DNA from: Duganella flavida
Lineage (GTDB): Bacteria > Pseudomonadota > Gammaproteobacteria > Burkholderiales > Burkholderiaceae_D
DNA length: 64,000 bases
Direction of reading: 5' to 3'
NCBI RefSeq assembly: GCF_009857445.1
Contig: NZ_WWCN01000014.1
Span: 124,001 to 188,000 of the forward strand
Of the stretch, positions 8,255 to 17,115 are shown piece after piece; the first letter of the stretch is position 1, and every line of letters starts with the position of its first letter. Both the position numbers and the translations under genes were made by a program. The notes below the pieces were generated by a model. The model was not told the DNA's origin and made no database searches. It worked only from the letters and a program-made list of their open reading frames with translations.

Positions 8255-9049
8255 CTATTTGCGCTGCGCGGCGATGAGGTCGTTGATGGCTTGGACGATG
8301 ACTTCCGGCGAGGCGGTTTGCATTTGGTGGTCCGAATCGACGATGACGGTTTTCGCCTGCGGGTACATGGCGCGCACCACAGCGATGGTTTGCGGGTCGC
8401 TGTTCACCACGCCGAAATCGACCGGTACGGCGGTCGCGCCTTTGGGCTGGTTGAGCAGGCGGATCATGGGCTTGTTGTCGATGCCGCCTTGCGCCAGCAC
8501 TTGCTCGCCGGTTTCATAAATGCTGCCGATCTCCTTGCGCACGGTGCTGGAGAAAAACATCCAGGCACCGGCACGCGTCAGCAGCGGGAAGTCGTCTTGC
8601 TTCTTGATGATGCCCGGGTACAGCGCATCCACCAGCACGATGCCCGCCACCTCGTCCGGATGGCGCTTGGCAAACAGTTGCACGTACAGCCCGCCCAGCG
8701 AATGGCCGACCAGGATGTAAGGCGGCTTCATACCTTCATGCCGGAGGTTGCGTCGCAGTTCTTCGACTATGGTCAGGCCGTCGCGCGGCGCGGCGGTGTC
8801 GTCACTATCGCCATAGCCGGGACGGTTGTAGGCAAACACGGACGCCTGCGGCGCGACACCCTCAATCACCTTGCCCCACTTGTCGACCGTGGCGCGCGAG
8901 CCGTTTTCAAATACCACCGTGACCGTGGCCGACGGATTTTTCAAGGCCACACATTCGACCTTGCGGCCATCGATCAGCGTGGTGACGGCCAGAGCGGCCA
9001 GAGCCGGTGCGGCAGCCATCAGGCACAGCACGAAAACAGCATTACGCAT
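8255..9049 (-). CDS. Secreted alpha/beta hydrolase
   Basis: 264 aa. A signal peptide (about residues 1-18, ending APALA) indicates export. Alpha/beta-hydrolase fold: oxyanion region FAYNRPGYGDSD near 78, nucleophile elbow VGHSLGG near 115, acid in the DALYPG region and the catalytic His near DSDHQMQT at 235. Substrate cannot be deduced; such proteins are annotated as esterases or lactonases. It lies upstream of dnaE2 on the same strand, but the LexA box between them suggests separate control. Gene function beyond hydrolase fold is unknown. Confidence 0.85.
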   Translation of the reverse strand: MRNAVFVLCLMAAAPALAALAVTTLIDGRKVECVALKNPSATVTVVFENGSRATVDKWGKVIEGVAPQASVFAYNRPGYGDSDDTAAPRDGLTIVEELRRNLRHEGMKPPYILVGHSLGGLYVQLFAKRHPDEVAGIVLVDALYPGIIKKQDDFPLLTRAGAWMFFSSTVRKEIGSIYETGEQVLAQGGIDNKPMIRLLNQPKGATAVPVDFGVVNSDPQTIAVVRAMYPQAKTVIVDSDHQMQTASPEVIVQAINDLIAAQRK

Positions 9050-9144
9050 TATGATGATCCCCTTTTTTGATGTGCAGGCATTCTTGCATTTGCTGCAATA
9101 TGCGGCTGCAGGGATGCGATGAAGTGCAGATTCAGGGGAGCAGA

Positions 9145-9933
9145 ATGCAGGAAACCATTGTGCAGGAATTGTTATGCTTTGGCATGGCGGCAGGTGGCGG
9201 CAATCCTGCCCTGGTGATCCAGCAGGACCACAGCAGCGCTGAACAGCGCCAGCTGTTTGCCAGGGACCAGCGCAAGCCCGCCTGCGTATTCATCGACTGC
9301 AGCGGCGATGGCGTCATCGTGCTGGACTACTTCTACCCGCACATGCGTAGCTCGCTGTGCCTGCACGCTACGCTGGCGGCGGCGCGGGTGCTGTTGTCGC
9401 CGCAACGGCCTGAGCTTCAGGTGCGCACTGCCATGCGCGGCCAGCCCTTGATGCTGATCCTGCAGGATGGCGAGGTGTTCATCCAGCTGACGCCGCAGGC
9501 GGTGCCGGAGGTCAGCATTCCGCCAGAGTTGCCGGGCCGCTTGCTGGCCGCGCCGGACATCGTGCTGGCTTCGCCGCCGGTGATCGCCTCGGTCGGCAGC
9601 CCCAAGCTGCTGCTGGAAGTGGCCGACAGCGCCACCCTGCAAGCCCTCACGCCCGACCTGCAGGCCATTGCCGACTGGGGCAAGCAGCACGGCGTCAGCG
9701 GCTGCTACGCCTGGTGCCGCCGCCAGGATGGTGCACTGGAAGGCCGCAACCTCAACCACCTCGACCAAGCCGCCGAAGACGGCGCCACCGGCGTGGCCGC
9801 CGGCGCCCTCACGGTCCACCTGCAAACCGGCATCTCGCTGTACCAAGGCGCCAACGTCGGCACGCCCTGCCTGCTGCGCACGCAACTGCGCGATGAAAGT
9901 ATTTTAATTGGTGGAAAAACCGAGTTTGCGTAG
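9145..9933 (+). CDS. PhzF-family isomerase/epimerase-like protein
   Basis: 262 aa in two homologous halves as in PhzF/YddE proteins. N-terminal half: GGGNPALVI near 17 corresponds to the family GNPLAVV, and SLCLHATLAAARVL near 71 to the GHATLAA helix (the Gly before His is Leu here). C-terminal half: EDGATGVAAGALTVHL near 212 matches the family EDPATGSAAGAL. GGGGAG five bases before ATG 9145 sets the start, excluding an in-frame upstream extension. No biosynthetic neighbours, so substrate unknown; a phenazine role is unlikely. Confidence 0.8.
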   Translation: MQETIVQELLCFGMAAGGGNPALVIQQDHSSAEQRQLFARDQRKPACVFIDCSGDGVIVLDYFYPHMRSSLCLHATLAAARVLLSPQRPELQVRTAMRGQPLMLILQDGEVFIQLTPQAVPEVSIPPELPGRLLAAPDIVLASPPVIASVGSPKLLLEVADSATLQALTPDLQAIADWGKQHGVSGCYAWCRRQDGALEGRNLNHLDQAAEDGATGVAAGALTVHLQTGISLYQGANVGTPCLLRTQLRDESILIGGKTEFA

Positions 9934-10065
9934 CACTACGTAAGGGAAACACAGAGGTGAAGCATGCATACAACACAAAATAATGTTTGCATGTCAAATT
10001 GCTACAAAATCACCTGTATATATGACCAATTTGCATAAAATCAAATTTTTCATGGGAGACGACAC

Positions 10066-12447
10066 GTGTTCGCCAATACCACCTTACGTAAAGCCGTCTT
10101 ACTCAGCCTGTACGGCGCCAGCACCCTGGCCCTGACCACTGAAGCCTACGCACAAGATACTTCGATCCAATCGGTCAGCGTAGTCGGTTCGCGCCGCGCT
10201 ACCAGCTCGGCCACCGACACCACGGTGCCGGTCGATGTGATTCCACTGAGCAAGACCGCCGAAAGCGGTGGCCAGTTCGACCTGGCCCAAACCCTGACCT
10301 ATATTTCCCCGTCGTTCAACTCGACCCGCCAGACCGGCTCCGACGGCGCCGACCTGGTCGATTCCGCCGCCCTGCGCGGCCTCGGCTCGGACCAGACGCT
10401 GGTGCTGGTGAACGGCAAGCGCCGCCACACTACCGCGCTGGTCAACCTGTTCGGTGCGCGCAACCGCGGCAACACCGGCACCGACATGAACGCCATCCCG
10501 ATGCTGGCCATCAAGGACGTGCAAATCCTGCGCGACGGCGCCGCCGCCCAGTACGGCTCGGACGCGATTGCCGGCGTGATGGACATCGGCCTGAAAAAAT
10601 CCAAGGGCTGCGAATCGGTCGCCGGCTTCAGCGAATACAGCAAGCACGACGGCAAGAACTACCTGGCCTCGGCCTACTGCGGCTTTGAAATCGGCAATGG
10701 TGGCGTGCTCGGCATCACCGGCGAATACCTCGACCGTGGCCGCTCCAACCGCGCCGACGCCGACAATCCACGCACCATCGGCGACAGCAAGACCAAGAAC
10801 CAGACCATCTACCTGAACGGCGAACTGCCAACCGTCGGCACCGGCCGCCTGTACTTCACGGCTGGCGCGCAGAGCCGCGACGCTTCGTCGGGCGCCTGGG
10901 CGCGCGGCGGCATCGGCAGCGACGACATCCCGTCGCGTAACTCGGCGGCCATGTACCCGAACGGCTTCGTCCCGTTCATCAACGCCAAGATCGATGACCA
11001 GTACGCCATCCTCGGCCACCGCAACCAGTTGGGCGAGTGGAATATGGACCTGTCGCAGACCTACGGCAAAAACAAGATGATCTACAACATCAGCAACACG
11101 CTGAATGCGTCGATCGCCAACAAGGACCTGCTGGCTGGCGGCAAGGGCGTGAGCCCAACCAGCTTCAACGCTGGCGGTTTCCAGTTTGAACAGCTGACCA
11201 CCAACCTCGACTTCAACCGCTACTTCGACAATCTGGTCGGCCGTGGCCTGAACGTGGCGTTCGGCGGCGAGTACCGTCACGAAAACTACAAAATCTACGC
11301 CGGTGAACTGGGCTCCTACAGCGACGCCGACGGCGTCGGCATCGGCGGCGCTGCCGGCAGCCAGGGCTTCCCGGGCTTCCAGCCTGGCGACCAGGTGGAT
11401 GCCAACCGTCACAGCGTGGCCGCTTACATCGACCTCGAAGCCGACCTGACCGACACCGTCAAGCTGCAAGGCGCAGCCCGCTACGAGAAGTACAGCGACT
11501 TCGGCTCGACCACCACCGGCAAGCTGGCCGGTAGCTGGCGCGTGGCGCCAGCCGTGCTGCTGCGCGGTTCGGCCTCGACCGGCTTCCGCGCCCCGTCGCT
11601 GCAACAGATGTACTTCTCGTCGACCTTCACCGACTTCATCGGCGGCGTGCCGACCGACGTGGTGCTGGCGCCAAACAACAGCGCTGTCACCAACCTGGCC
11701 GGCATCCCGAAACTGAAGGAAGAGAAATCGACCAGCTTTACGCTGGGTTCGACCTGGACGCCAACCCAGGCCGTCTCCGTCACCGCCGACCTGTACCAGA
11801 TCAAGATCAAGGACCGCATCGTGCTGTCCGGCCGCTTTGACGACAGCAACTATCCAACGCTGGCCGCCAAGCTGGCCACCCTGGGTGTCGGCCAGGCGCA
11901 GTTCTTCGTCAACTCGGTCGACACCAAGACCAAGGGCCTGGACCTGACCGCTTCGCACAAAGCCAGTTTCGGCGCCGACAAACTGACCACCTTCCTGGCC
12001 ATGAACGTCAGCAAAACCGAAGTGACCGGCATCCACGCGCCGGCTTCGCTGAAGGGCTATGAAGACGTGCTGCTGTCGGAAAAAGAACGCCTGTACATCG
12101 AGCAAGGCGCACCGCGCTCGAAGGCCACGCTGGGCTTCGACTACACCCACGCTGCCTGGGAAACCGACCTGAAGATCATCCACTTCGGTCCGCAGACCCT
12201 GGGCACTTACAGCGGCACCGCCGCCGGTGTGGCGAACCAGCACTACGAGTCGAAAACCTCGGCTGACCTGGCGTTCACCTACACCATCAACAAGAACATG
12301 AAGTTCTCGTTTGGTGGCAATAACATCTTTAACGTTCACCCAACGACCCAGAATCCGGACGAAACCGATAACGGCTTCAAGTACGAATCTGTGCAGTTTG
12401 GCCTGAACGGCGCGTCCTACTTCGGCCGCCTGTACGTCAAGTTCTGA
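10066..12447 (+). CDS. TonB-dependent outer-membrane receptor
   Basis: 793 aa. Starts with GTG 10066, eight bases after GGGAG. Signal peptide 1-29 (ends TEAYA-QD). Plug domain about 35-165 with TVPVDVIPLS, AALRGLGSDQTLVLVNGKRR and ILRDGAAAQYGSDAIAGVMDI; 22-strand barrel about 200-793 with repeated aromatic strands and the terminal FGRLYVKF. This type imports siderophores, cobalamin, carbohydrates or other large nutrients. No ExbB/TonB or transport genes are adjacent, so the ligand is open. The 130 bases upstream are AT-rich and probably hold the promoter, but no box stands out. Confidence 0.93.
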   Translation: MFANTTLRKAVLLSLYGASTLALTTEAYAQDTSIQSVSVVGSRRATSSATDTTVPVDVIPLSKTAESGGQFDLAQTLTYISPSFNSTRQTGSDGADLVDSAALRGLGSDQTLVLVNGKRRHTTALVNLFGARNRGNTGTDMNAIPMLAIKDVQILRDGAAAQYGSDAIAGVMDIGLKKSKGCESVAGFSEYSKHDGKNYLASAYCGFEIGNGGVLGITGEYLDRGRSNRADADNPRTIGDSKTKNQTIYLNGELPTVGTGRLYFTAGAQSRDASSGAWARGGIGSDDIPSRNSAAMYPNGFVPFINAKIDDQYAILGHRNQLGEWNMDLSQTYGKNKMIYNISNTLNASIANKDLLAGGKGVSPTSFNAGGFQFEQLTTNLDFNRYFDNLVGRGLNVAFGGEYRHENYKIYAGELGSYSDADGVGIGGAAGSQGFPGFQPGDQVDANRHSVAAYIDLEADLTDTVKLQGAARYEKYSDFGSTTTGKLAGSWRVAPAVLLRGSASTGFRAPSLQQMYFSSTFTDFIGGVPTDVVLAPNNSAVTNLAGIPKLKEEKSTSFTLGSTWTPTQAVSVTADLYQIKIKDRIVLSGRFDDSNYPTLAAKLATLGVGQAQFFVNSVDTKTKGLDLTASHKASFGADKLTTFLAMNVSKTEVTGIHAPASLKGYEDVLLSEKERLYIEQGAPRSKATLGFDYTHAAWETDLKIIHFGPQTLGTYSGTAAGVANQHYESKTSADLAFTYTINKNMKFSFGGNNIFNVHPTTQNPDETDNGFKYESVQFGLNGASYFGRLYVKF

Positions 12448-12514
12448 TGGTGTAGCACAAAGGTGACGTCCGGCAGCGCTGGACGTCACTGCATTCGCTG
12501 GCTAACCTGGAAAG

Positions 12515-12700
12515 ATGGAAGCCAGAATCGCCAAACTTGAAGAGTCCTCAACGGAAAGCCGTGAACGGTTTGCCGCTATCGAGGCGCGTATGGAACAATT
12601 TGCCACCCAAGCTCCCCCTTCTCGCCGCGCAGCCGCCCATGGTGATCTACACCCAGCAGCCCCCACCCAAGTAACGTTTTCTTACATCTCGCTAACCTAA
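12515..12700 (+). pseudogene. Small coiled-coil reading frame, possible gene remnant
   Basis: 61 codons starting MEARIAKLEESSTESRERFAA-type coiled coil, then a low-complexity Pro/Ala tail without structure. The first 35 residues resemble the N-termini of small coiled-coil membrane proteins in related bacteria (MEARIAKLE followed by heptads and one C-terminal helix), but the membrane helix is absent, as if truncated or frameshifted. GGAAAG lies close before the ATG. Could also be a real small protein. The rest of the 297-base gap between the receptor and DUF2844 gene shows nothing else. Confidence 0.3.
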
Positions 12701-12756
12701 CCCAACGCAGCGCCGTTCTACACTTCATTGTCTTTATTTCGGCAGTGGAGTGTTCT

Positions 12757-13218
12757 ATGCGCCGCGCGTTCACTTTGATGTTTTTCCTGTCCCTGCTGCA
12801 AGGCGCACTCGCCTGGGCAGCGCTGGGCAGTTCCCCTTCCAATTTTGGCACTGCGACCACGCAGAGCAAGCTAGCCGCGCGCAGCCTCGCCGCGACCGCC
12901 AGCGACACTGTCTACACCGTCAGCCAATCCACCCTCGACAGCGGCACCGTTGTGCGCGAATACGTCGACGCCAATGGCGTGGTATTTGCCGTCAGCTGGA
13001 AAGGTCCCACCTTGCCTGACTTACGCACGCTGCTGGGCGATAAGTTCGCCATCATGACCAGTACCGCCGCCAAGCGGCCCAAGGCCGGCCACTCGCAGCT
13101 GGCGGTCGACCAGTCCGACGCGGTGATCGTCTCCAACGGCCACATGCGCGCCTTCAGCGGCCAGGCCTGGATTCCGAGCGCGCTGCCGGCCGGCTTCGAC
13201 ACCAGCACCATCGAATAA
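12757..13218 (+). CDS. DUF2844 exported protein
   Basis: 153 aa with an N-terminal signal peptide (MRRAFTLMFFLSLLQGALAWA). The body carries the DUF2844 pattern: VVREYVDANGVVFAVSWKGP near 75 followed by PDLRTLLG. Start ATG 12757 is preferred over GTG 12745 because GGAG is placed 6 bases before it. It is directly followed (10 bases) by a DUF3443 gene; this pair recurs in Burkholderiales. Function unknown; presumably periplasmic partner of the next protein. Confidence 0.85.
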   Translation: MRRAFTLMFFLSLLQGALAWAALGSSPSNFGTATTQSKLAARSLAATASDTVYTVSQSTLDSGTVVREYVDANGVVFAVSWKGPTLPDLRTLLGDKFAIMTSTAAKRPKAGHSQLAVDQSDAVIVSNGHMRAFSGQAWIPSALPAGFDTSTIE

Positions 13219-13228
13219 GGACGCCTGC

Positions 13229-14938
13229 ATGAAATACGCTCATCTTGTCGGCGCCCTGCTGTGCCTGGCACTGGCGGCGTGCGGCGGTGGCGGCGGTTCG
13301 GCCACCACTACCAGCACCGCCACCACCGAGGCCATGAAAGCGGCCACGCCGGTGATCAGTATCAGCGCTTCGCCGACCGCCACCACCACCGGCCAAATCA
13401 TCACGCTGACGTGGAGCGTCAGTGACGCGCCGTCGAGCGGCTGCACCGCCTCCGGCGCGTGGAGCGGCACAGTGGCCAGCAGCGGCACGCAAGCCGTTAC
13501 GGCGGGCGATGCCGGCGCCGCCAGCTACACCCTCACCTGCGGCAGCGCCAGCAGCACCGCCATGGTCACGGTCAGCACGCCGCCACCTTCGCCGACCGTC
13601 AGCCTGACGCTGGCGCCGGCCAGCATCACCAGCGCGCAAACCACGGTACTGAGCTGGTCGTCGGCCAACGCCACCAGTTGCACTGCCAGCGGTGCGTGGA
13701 GCGGCAGCAAGGCCACTTCCGGCGCGGTCACCATCACGCCGGCCGCCGCCGGCAGCTTTACCTACAGCATGACGTGCAGCGGTGACGGCGGCTCGGCCAG
13801 CGGCAGCGCCGCGCTCAGCGTCACGGCAGCGCTCAGCAACAGCACCGCCATTGTGGTCGACAGCGGGCCAAGCGGCGTCAGTGGCGTAATCAATGTGCCG
13901 TATGTCAGCGTGACCGTGTGCAAGCCCGGTACCACCACCTGCCAGACCATCGACCACGTGCTGCTCGACACCGGCTCCTACGGCCTGCGCCTGCTGGCCA
14001 GCCAGCTCAGCAGTACACTGGCGCTGCCGGCCGTAAGCACCGCTTCCGGCGACGATGCCGGCGAATGCGGCAAATTCATCAGCGGCTATACCTGGGGCGC
14101 GGTGCGCCAGGCCGATGTCAAGATGGCCGATGAAGTAGCGTCCGGCATTTCGATACAAGTAATCGGCGACACCGGCGCCAGCTACAGCAGCACGCCGTCC
14201 AGTTGCAGCAGCGCCGGCAGCAATCTCGGCACGCTGTCGGCCATCGGCGCCAAGGGCATCCTCGGGGTCGGCATGTTCAAGCAGGATTGCGGTAGTTCTT
14301 GCGCCAACGCTGCCATCAGCGGTGTCTACTACGCTTGCGCCAGCGGTAGCTGCACCGCCAGCGCCATGCCGCTGGCCAAACAGATCAGCAATCCGGTGGC
14401 CTCGTTTGCCGTCAACAACAACGGCTTGCTGATCACCATGCCCAGTGTCGGCACGGCCGGTCTGACCTCGGTCAGCGGCACGCTGGTGTTTGGCGTCAAC
14501 ACACAGAGCAACAACACCATCGCCAGCGAGACCATTTACAAGGCCAATAGCAGCGGCGACTTCAGCACCACTTACAAGGGCAAGACTTACAGCGCCAGCT
14601 TCATCGACAGCGGCTCCAACGGTTACTTCTTTACCGACAGCACCATCCGCCAGTGCTCCGGCGGCGACTTCTACTGCCCGGCCGCGACGCTGTCGCTGAC
14701 AGCGACCAACGCCGCCGCGGACGGCAGCGCCTCCGGCACGGTCAGCTTCAACCTGGTGAACATGGTCAGCCTGGCCTCAACCATCACGGCGGCGCAGGTG
14801 GGCGGCACGGTGGGCAGCAGCACCTCGTCCGGCAATTATTTCGACTGGGGCCTGCCCTTCTTCTATGGCCGCCGCGTGTTCGTGGTGATGGAGGATATGA
14901 GCGCGGCCGGCAAAGCCGGACCGTACTGGGCTTATTAA
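13229..14938 (+). CDS. DUF3443 lipoprotein with Ig-like repeats
   Basis: 569 aa. Lipoprotein signal with lipobox LAAC at about residue 20 followed by a Gly/Ser/Thr linker. Two tandem Ig-like repeats (about 38-115 and 117-200) share CTASGAWSG and a SYTLTCG/TYSMTCS strand. The DUF3443 region (about 205-569) contains VLLDTGSYGLRLLA near 248 and SFIDSGSNGYFF near 456, two motifs resembling the paired DTG/DSG catalytic signatures of pepsin-like aspartic proteases. Several Cys pairs suggest disulfides and a periplasmic or surface location. Forms an operon with the DUF2844 gene. Protease activity is inference. Confidence 0.85.
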   Translation: MKYAHLVGALLCLALAACGGGGGSATTTSTATTEAMKAATPVISISASPTATTTGQIITLTWSVSDAPSSGCTASGAWSGTVASSGTQAVTAGDAGAASYTLTCGSASSTAMVTVSTPPPSPTVSLTLAPASITSAQTTVLSWSSANATSCTASGAWSGSKATSGAVTITPAAAGSFTYSMTCSGDGGSASGSAALSVTAALSNSTAIVVDSGPSGVSGVINVPYVSVTVCKPGTTTCQTIDHVLLDTGSYGLRLLASQLSSTLALPAVSTASGDDAGECGKFISGYTWGAVRQADVKMADEVASGISIQVIGDTGASYSSTPSSCSSAGSNLGTLSAIGAKGILGVGMFKQDCGSSCANAAISGVYYACASGSCTASAMPLAKQISNPVASFAVNNNGLLITMPSVGTAGLTSVSGTLVFGVNTQSNNTIASETIYKANSSGDFSTTYKGKTYSASFIDSGSNGYFFTDSTIRQCSGGDFYCPAATLSLTATNAAADGSASGTVSFNLVNMVSLASTITAAQVGGTVGSSTSSGNYFDWGLPFFYGRRVFVVMEDMSAAGKAGPYWAY

Positions 14939-14945
14939 TTTGCGC

Positions 14946-14967
14946 ATGTCACGGAGCGGTCACTTAA
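14946..14967 (+). promoter_or_regulatory. Possible Pho box before the nucleotidase gene
   Basis: ATGTCACGGAG-CGGTCACTTAA is two direct 11-base units with TGTCAC/GGTCAC cores, as in the PhoB box (CTGTCAT repeated every 11 bases). It lies 48 bases before a gene of a class commonly induced by phosphate starvation. Confidence 0.35.
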
Positions 14968-15014
14968 ACTAGTTAAAGTCGCAACCTTGAATTTTTCCAC
15001 TCTTCGAGGTTTCG

Positions 15015-17114
15015 ATGAAATTAAATCTGGTGATGCTGGCCGCCATGAGCGCAGCCGGTCTCGTAGCATGCGGTGGCGATAACGCCCCAGCCGTTCCGGC
15101 GATCCCGGAAGGCACGACCGTTACCGTGGCCCTGTTGGAAACCACCGACATCCACGCCAACGTGATGAGCTACAACTACTACTCGCTGGCCGAGGACACC
15201 AGTCTCGGCCTGGAGCGCACCTCCTCGCTGGTCAAGGCCGCGCGCGCCGAGAACCCGAACAACCTGCTGCTGGACGACGGCGACAACATCCAGGGTACGC
15301 TGCTGGGCGACCTGCAAGCCGTCACCAAACCGATCGCCTGCGTTGATACCATGGCCGTGCACAAAGTCATGAACGCCATGAAGTTCGACGGCGGCGGCTT
15401 CGGCAACCACGAATTCAACTACGGCTTGCCTCTGCTGAGCCAAATCACCAACACTGACTTCGGTATTCCGGGCGTGAGTAAGCCGAGCGGTACTTGCGGT
15501 TCGCCATCGTTCCCGCTGGTGCTGACCAACGTCACCGGCGTTTCCAGCGGCAAGCCGATCGTGCAACCATACTCCCTGCTGCCACGCACTTTCTCAGCCA
15601 CCAAGCCGGATGGCAGCAAGCTGGACGTGAAGCTCAACGTCGGCATCATGAGCTTTGTGCCGCCGCAGATCCTTGAGTGGGACCAGAAGAACCTGGCCGG
15701 CAAGGTTGCCGTCACCGGCGTGCAGGAAGCGGCCAAGCAATACGTGCCGGAGATGCGCAGCAAAGGCGCCGACCTGGTGGTCGCGCTGTCGCACGGCGGC
15801 CTCGACCCGAGCACTTACAGCCCGAAAATGGAAAACGGTTCCTACCACCTGACCAGCACCGGCATCGACGCCCTGCTGATCGGCCACTCGCACCTGATCT
15901 TCCCCAAAGGGAAAGAAACTAACGCACCGGCACTGGACGCTTCGTTCGCGGCCTTCCCGGCTTCGGCCAACATCGACGCCGTCAACGGCTTCGTCAACGG
16001 CGTGCCAACCGTGATGGCGCAGAGCTGGGGCCGCCGCCTCGGCATCATCAAGCTGACGCTGGCCTACACCGGCGGTAAGTGGGTGGTACAGCCAACCAAG
16101 ACCACCGTGGAATCGCGCGGCTTCAAGTACACCGATGGCGCTACCATCATCGCCGCCGACAGCAGCATTGCACCGCTGGTCGCCACCGAGCATGCGGCCA
16201 CCATCGCCTACGCCAAGCAGCCGCTGGGCGTGAGCACTGACTTTGAAATGTCGGCCTACTTCGCACTGGCCGGCGACGTCAGCGCGATCCAGCTGGTGAA
16301 CCAGGCACAGCTGGCCTACGTGAAGAACTTCATCGCCACCAGCACCGATGCGACGCTCGCCAGCTACAAGAGCATTCCGGTGATCTCGTGCAGCGCGCCG
16401 TTCAAGGCTGGCCGCAACGGTCCAACCGACTTTACCGATGTGGCGCCCGGCGCCAGCGCGGCGGCGCCGGTGGGCCTGCAAGTACGTAATCCGGGCGACC
16501 TGTACCTGTACTCGAACAACAACCTGCAAGCGGTCAAGATCAAGGGTTCCGACTTGAAGAACTGGCTGGAAACGGCGGCCAAGCAGTTCGGCCAGATCGA
16601 TCCGACCAAGACCACCGAACAGGATCTGGTACCGTCGTATGGCACCATCTACAACTACGACGTGTTCTACGCCGAAGACAACGCGCTGACCTACCAGATC
16701 GACGTCACCATGCCGGTGGGCAGCCGCATCGTCAACCTGACTTACAAAGGCAAGGCCGTGGCCAATGGCGATGACTTCATCGTCGCCACCAACGACTACC
16801 GCGCAGGCGGCGGCGGTGCGGTGCCGGGCATTGATGGCAGCAAGACCATCATCAAATCGCCGGACGCCAACCAGGCCGTGGTCAGCAACTACCTGACGGC
16901 GCAAGGCACGGCCACCGGCAAGGTCACGCTGGCAGCAAATGGCAGCGCGCGCAGCTGGAGCTTTGTGAAAGTGGCGACCGCCGGTCCGGTGATCCTGCGT
17001 TCGGCGCCAGGCCACCTGGCACTGGCCCAGAGCAGCGGCATCACCGCCGTCACGGCCGAAGGCAGCCTGGACGCCAGCGGCTTCGCCAAGTACGCCATCG
17101 ATCTGAGCAAATAA
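15015..17114 (+). CDS. Bifunctional 2',3'-cyclic nucleotide phosphodiesterase / 3'-nucleotidase-type lipoprotein
   Basis: 699 aa. Lipoprotein signal (lipobox GLVAC at about 19). Metallophosphatase domain (about 35-360): metal-binding LLETTDIHANV, LLDDGDNIQGT and GFGNHEFNYG, then ALSHGGLD and LIGHSHLIFP. C-terminal 5'-nucleotidase domain (about 385-620) with GDLYLYSNNNLQAVKIKGSDLK and VATNDYRAGGG. The arrangement matches CpdB/UshA-type enzymes that hydrolyse external nucleotides to release phosphate and nucleoside; CpdB is the closer fit by the YxxYDVFYAEDNALTYQID region. Followed one base later by a Sel1 lipoprotein gene, so the two are probably cotranscribed. Confidence 0.9.
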   Translation: MKLNLVMLAAMSAAGLVACGGDNAPAVPAIPEGTTVTVALLETTDIHANVMSYNYYSLAEDTSLGLERTSSLVKAARAENPNNLLLDDGDNIQGTLLGDLQAVTKPIACVDTMAVHKVMNAMKFDGGGFGNHEFNYGLPLLSQITNTDFGIPGVSKPSGTCGSPSFPLVLTNVTGVSSGKPIVQPYSLLPRTFSATKPDGSKLDVKLNVGIMSFVPPQILEWDQKNLAGKVAVTGVQEAAKQYVPEMRSKGADLVVALSHGGLDPSTYSPKMENGSYHLTSTGIDALLIGHSHLIFPKGKETNAPALDASFAAFPASANIDAVNGFVNGVPTVMAQSWGRRLGIIKLTLAYTGGKWVVQPTKTTVESRGFKYTDGATIIAADSSIAPLVATEHAATIAYAKQPLGVSTDFEMSAYFALAGDVSAIQLVNQAQLAYVKNFIATSTDATLASYKSIPVISCSAPFKAGRNGPTDFTDVAPGASAAAPVGLQVRNPGDLYLYSNNNLQAVKIKGSDLKNWLETAAKQFGQIDPTKTTEQDLVPSYGTIYNYDVFYAEDNALTYQIDVTMPVGSRIVNLTYKGKAVANGDDFIVATNDYRAGGGGAVPGIDGSKTIIKSPDANQAVVSNYLTAQGTATGKVTLAANGSARSWSFVKVATAGPVILRSAPGHLALAQSSGITAVTAEGSLDASGFAKYAIDLSK

Positions 17115-17115
17115 C

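Noticed and set aside
10099..12489. Open frame of 796 codons opposite the TonB-dependent receptor
   Set aside because: Antisense shadow; the receptor on the plus strand has signal peptide, plug and barrel motifs throughout.
13330..13830. Repeats in the DUF3443 gene as a CRISPR or mobile repeat
   Set aside because: They are in-frame protein repeats (two Ig-like units), of unequal sequence and spacing.
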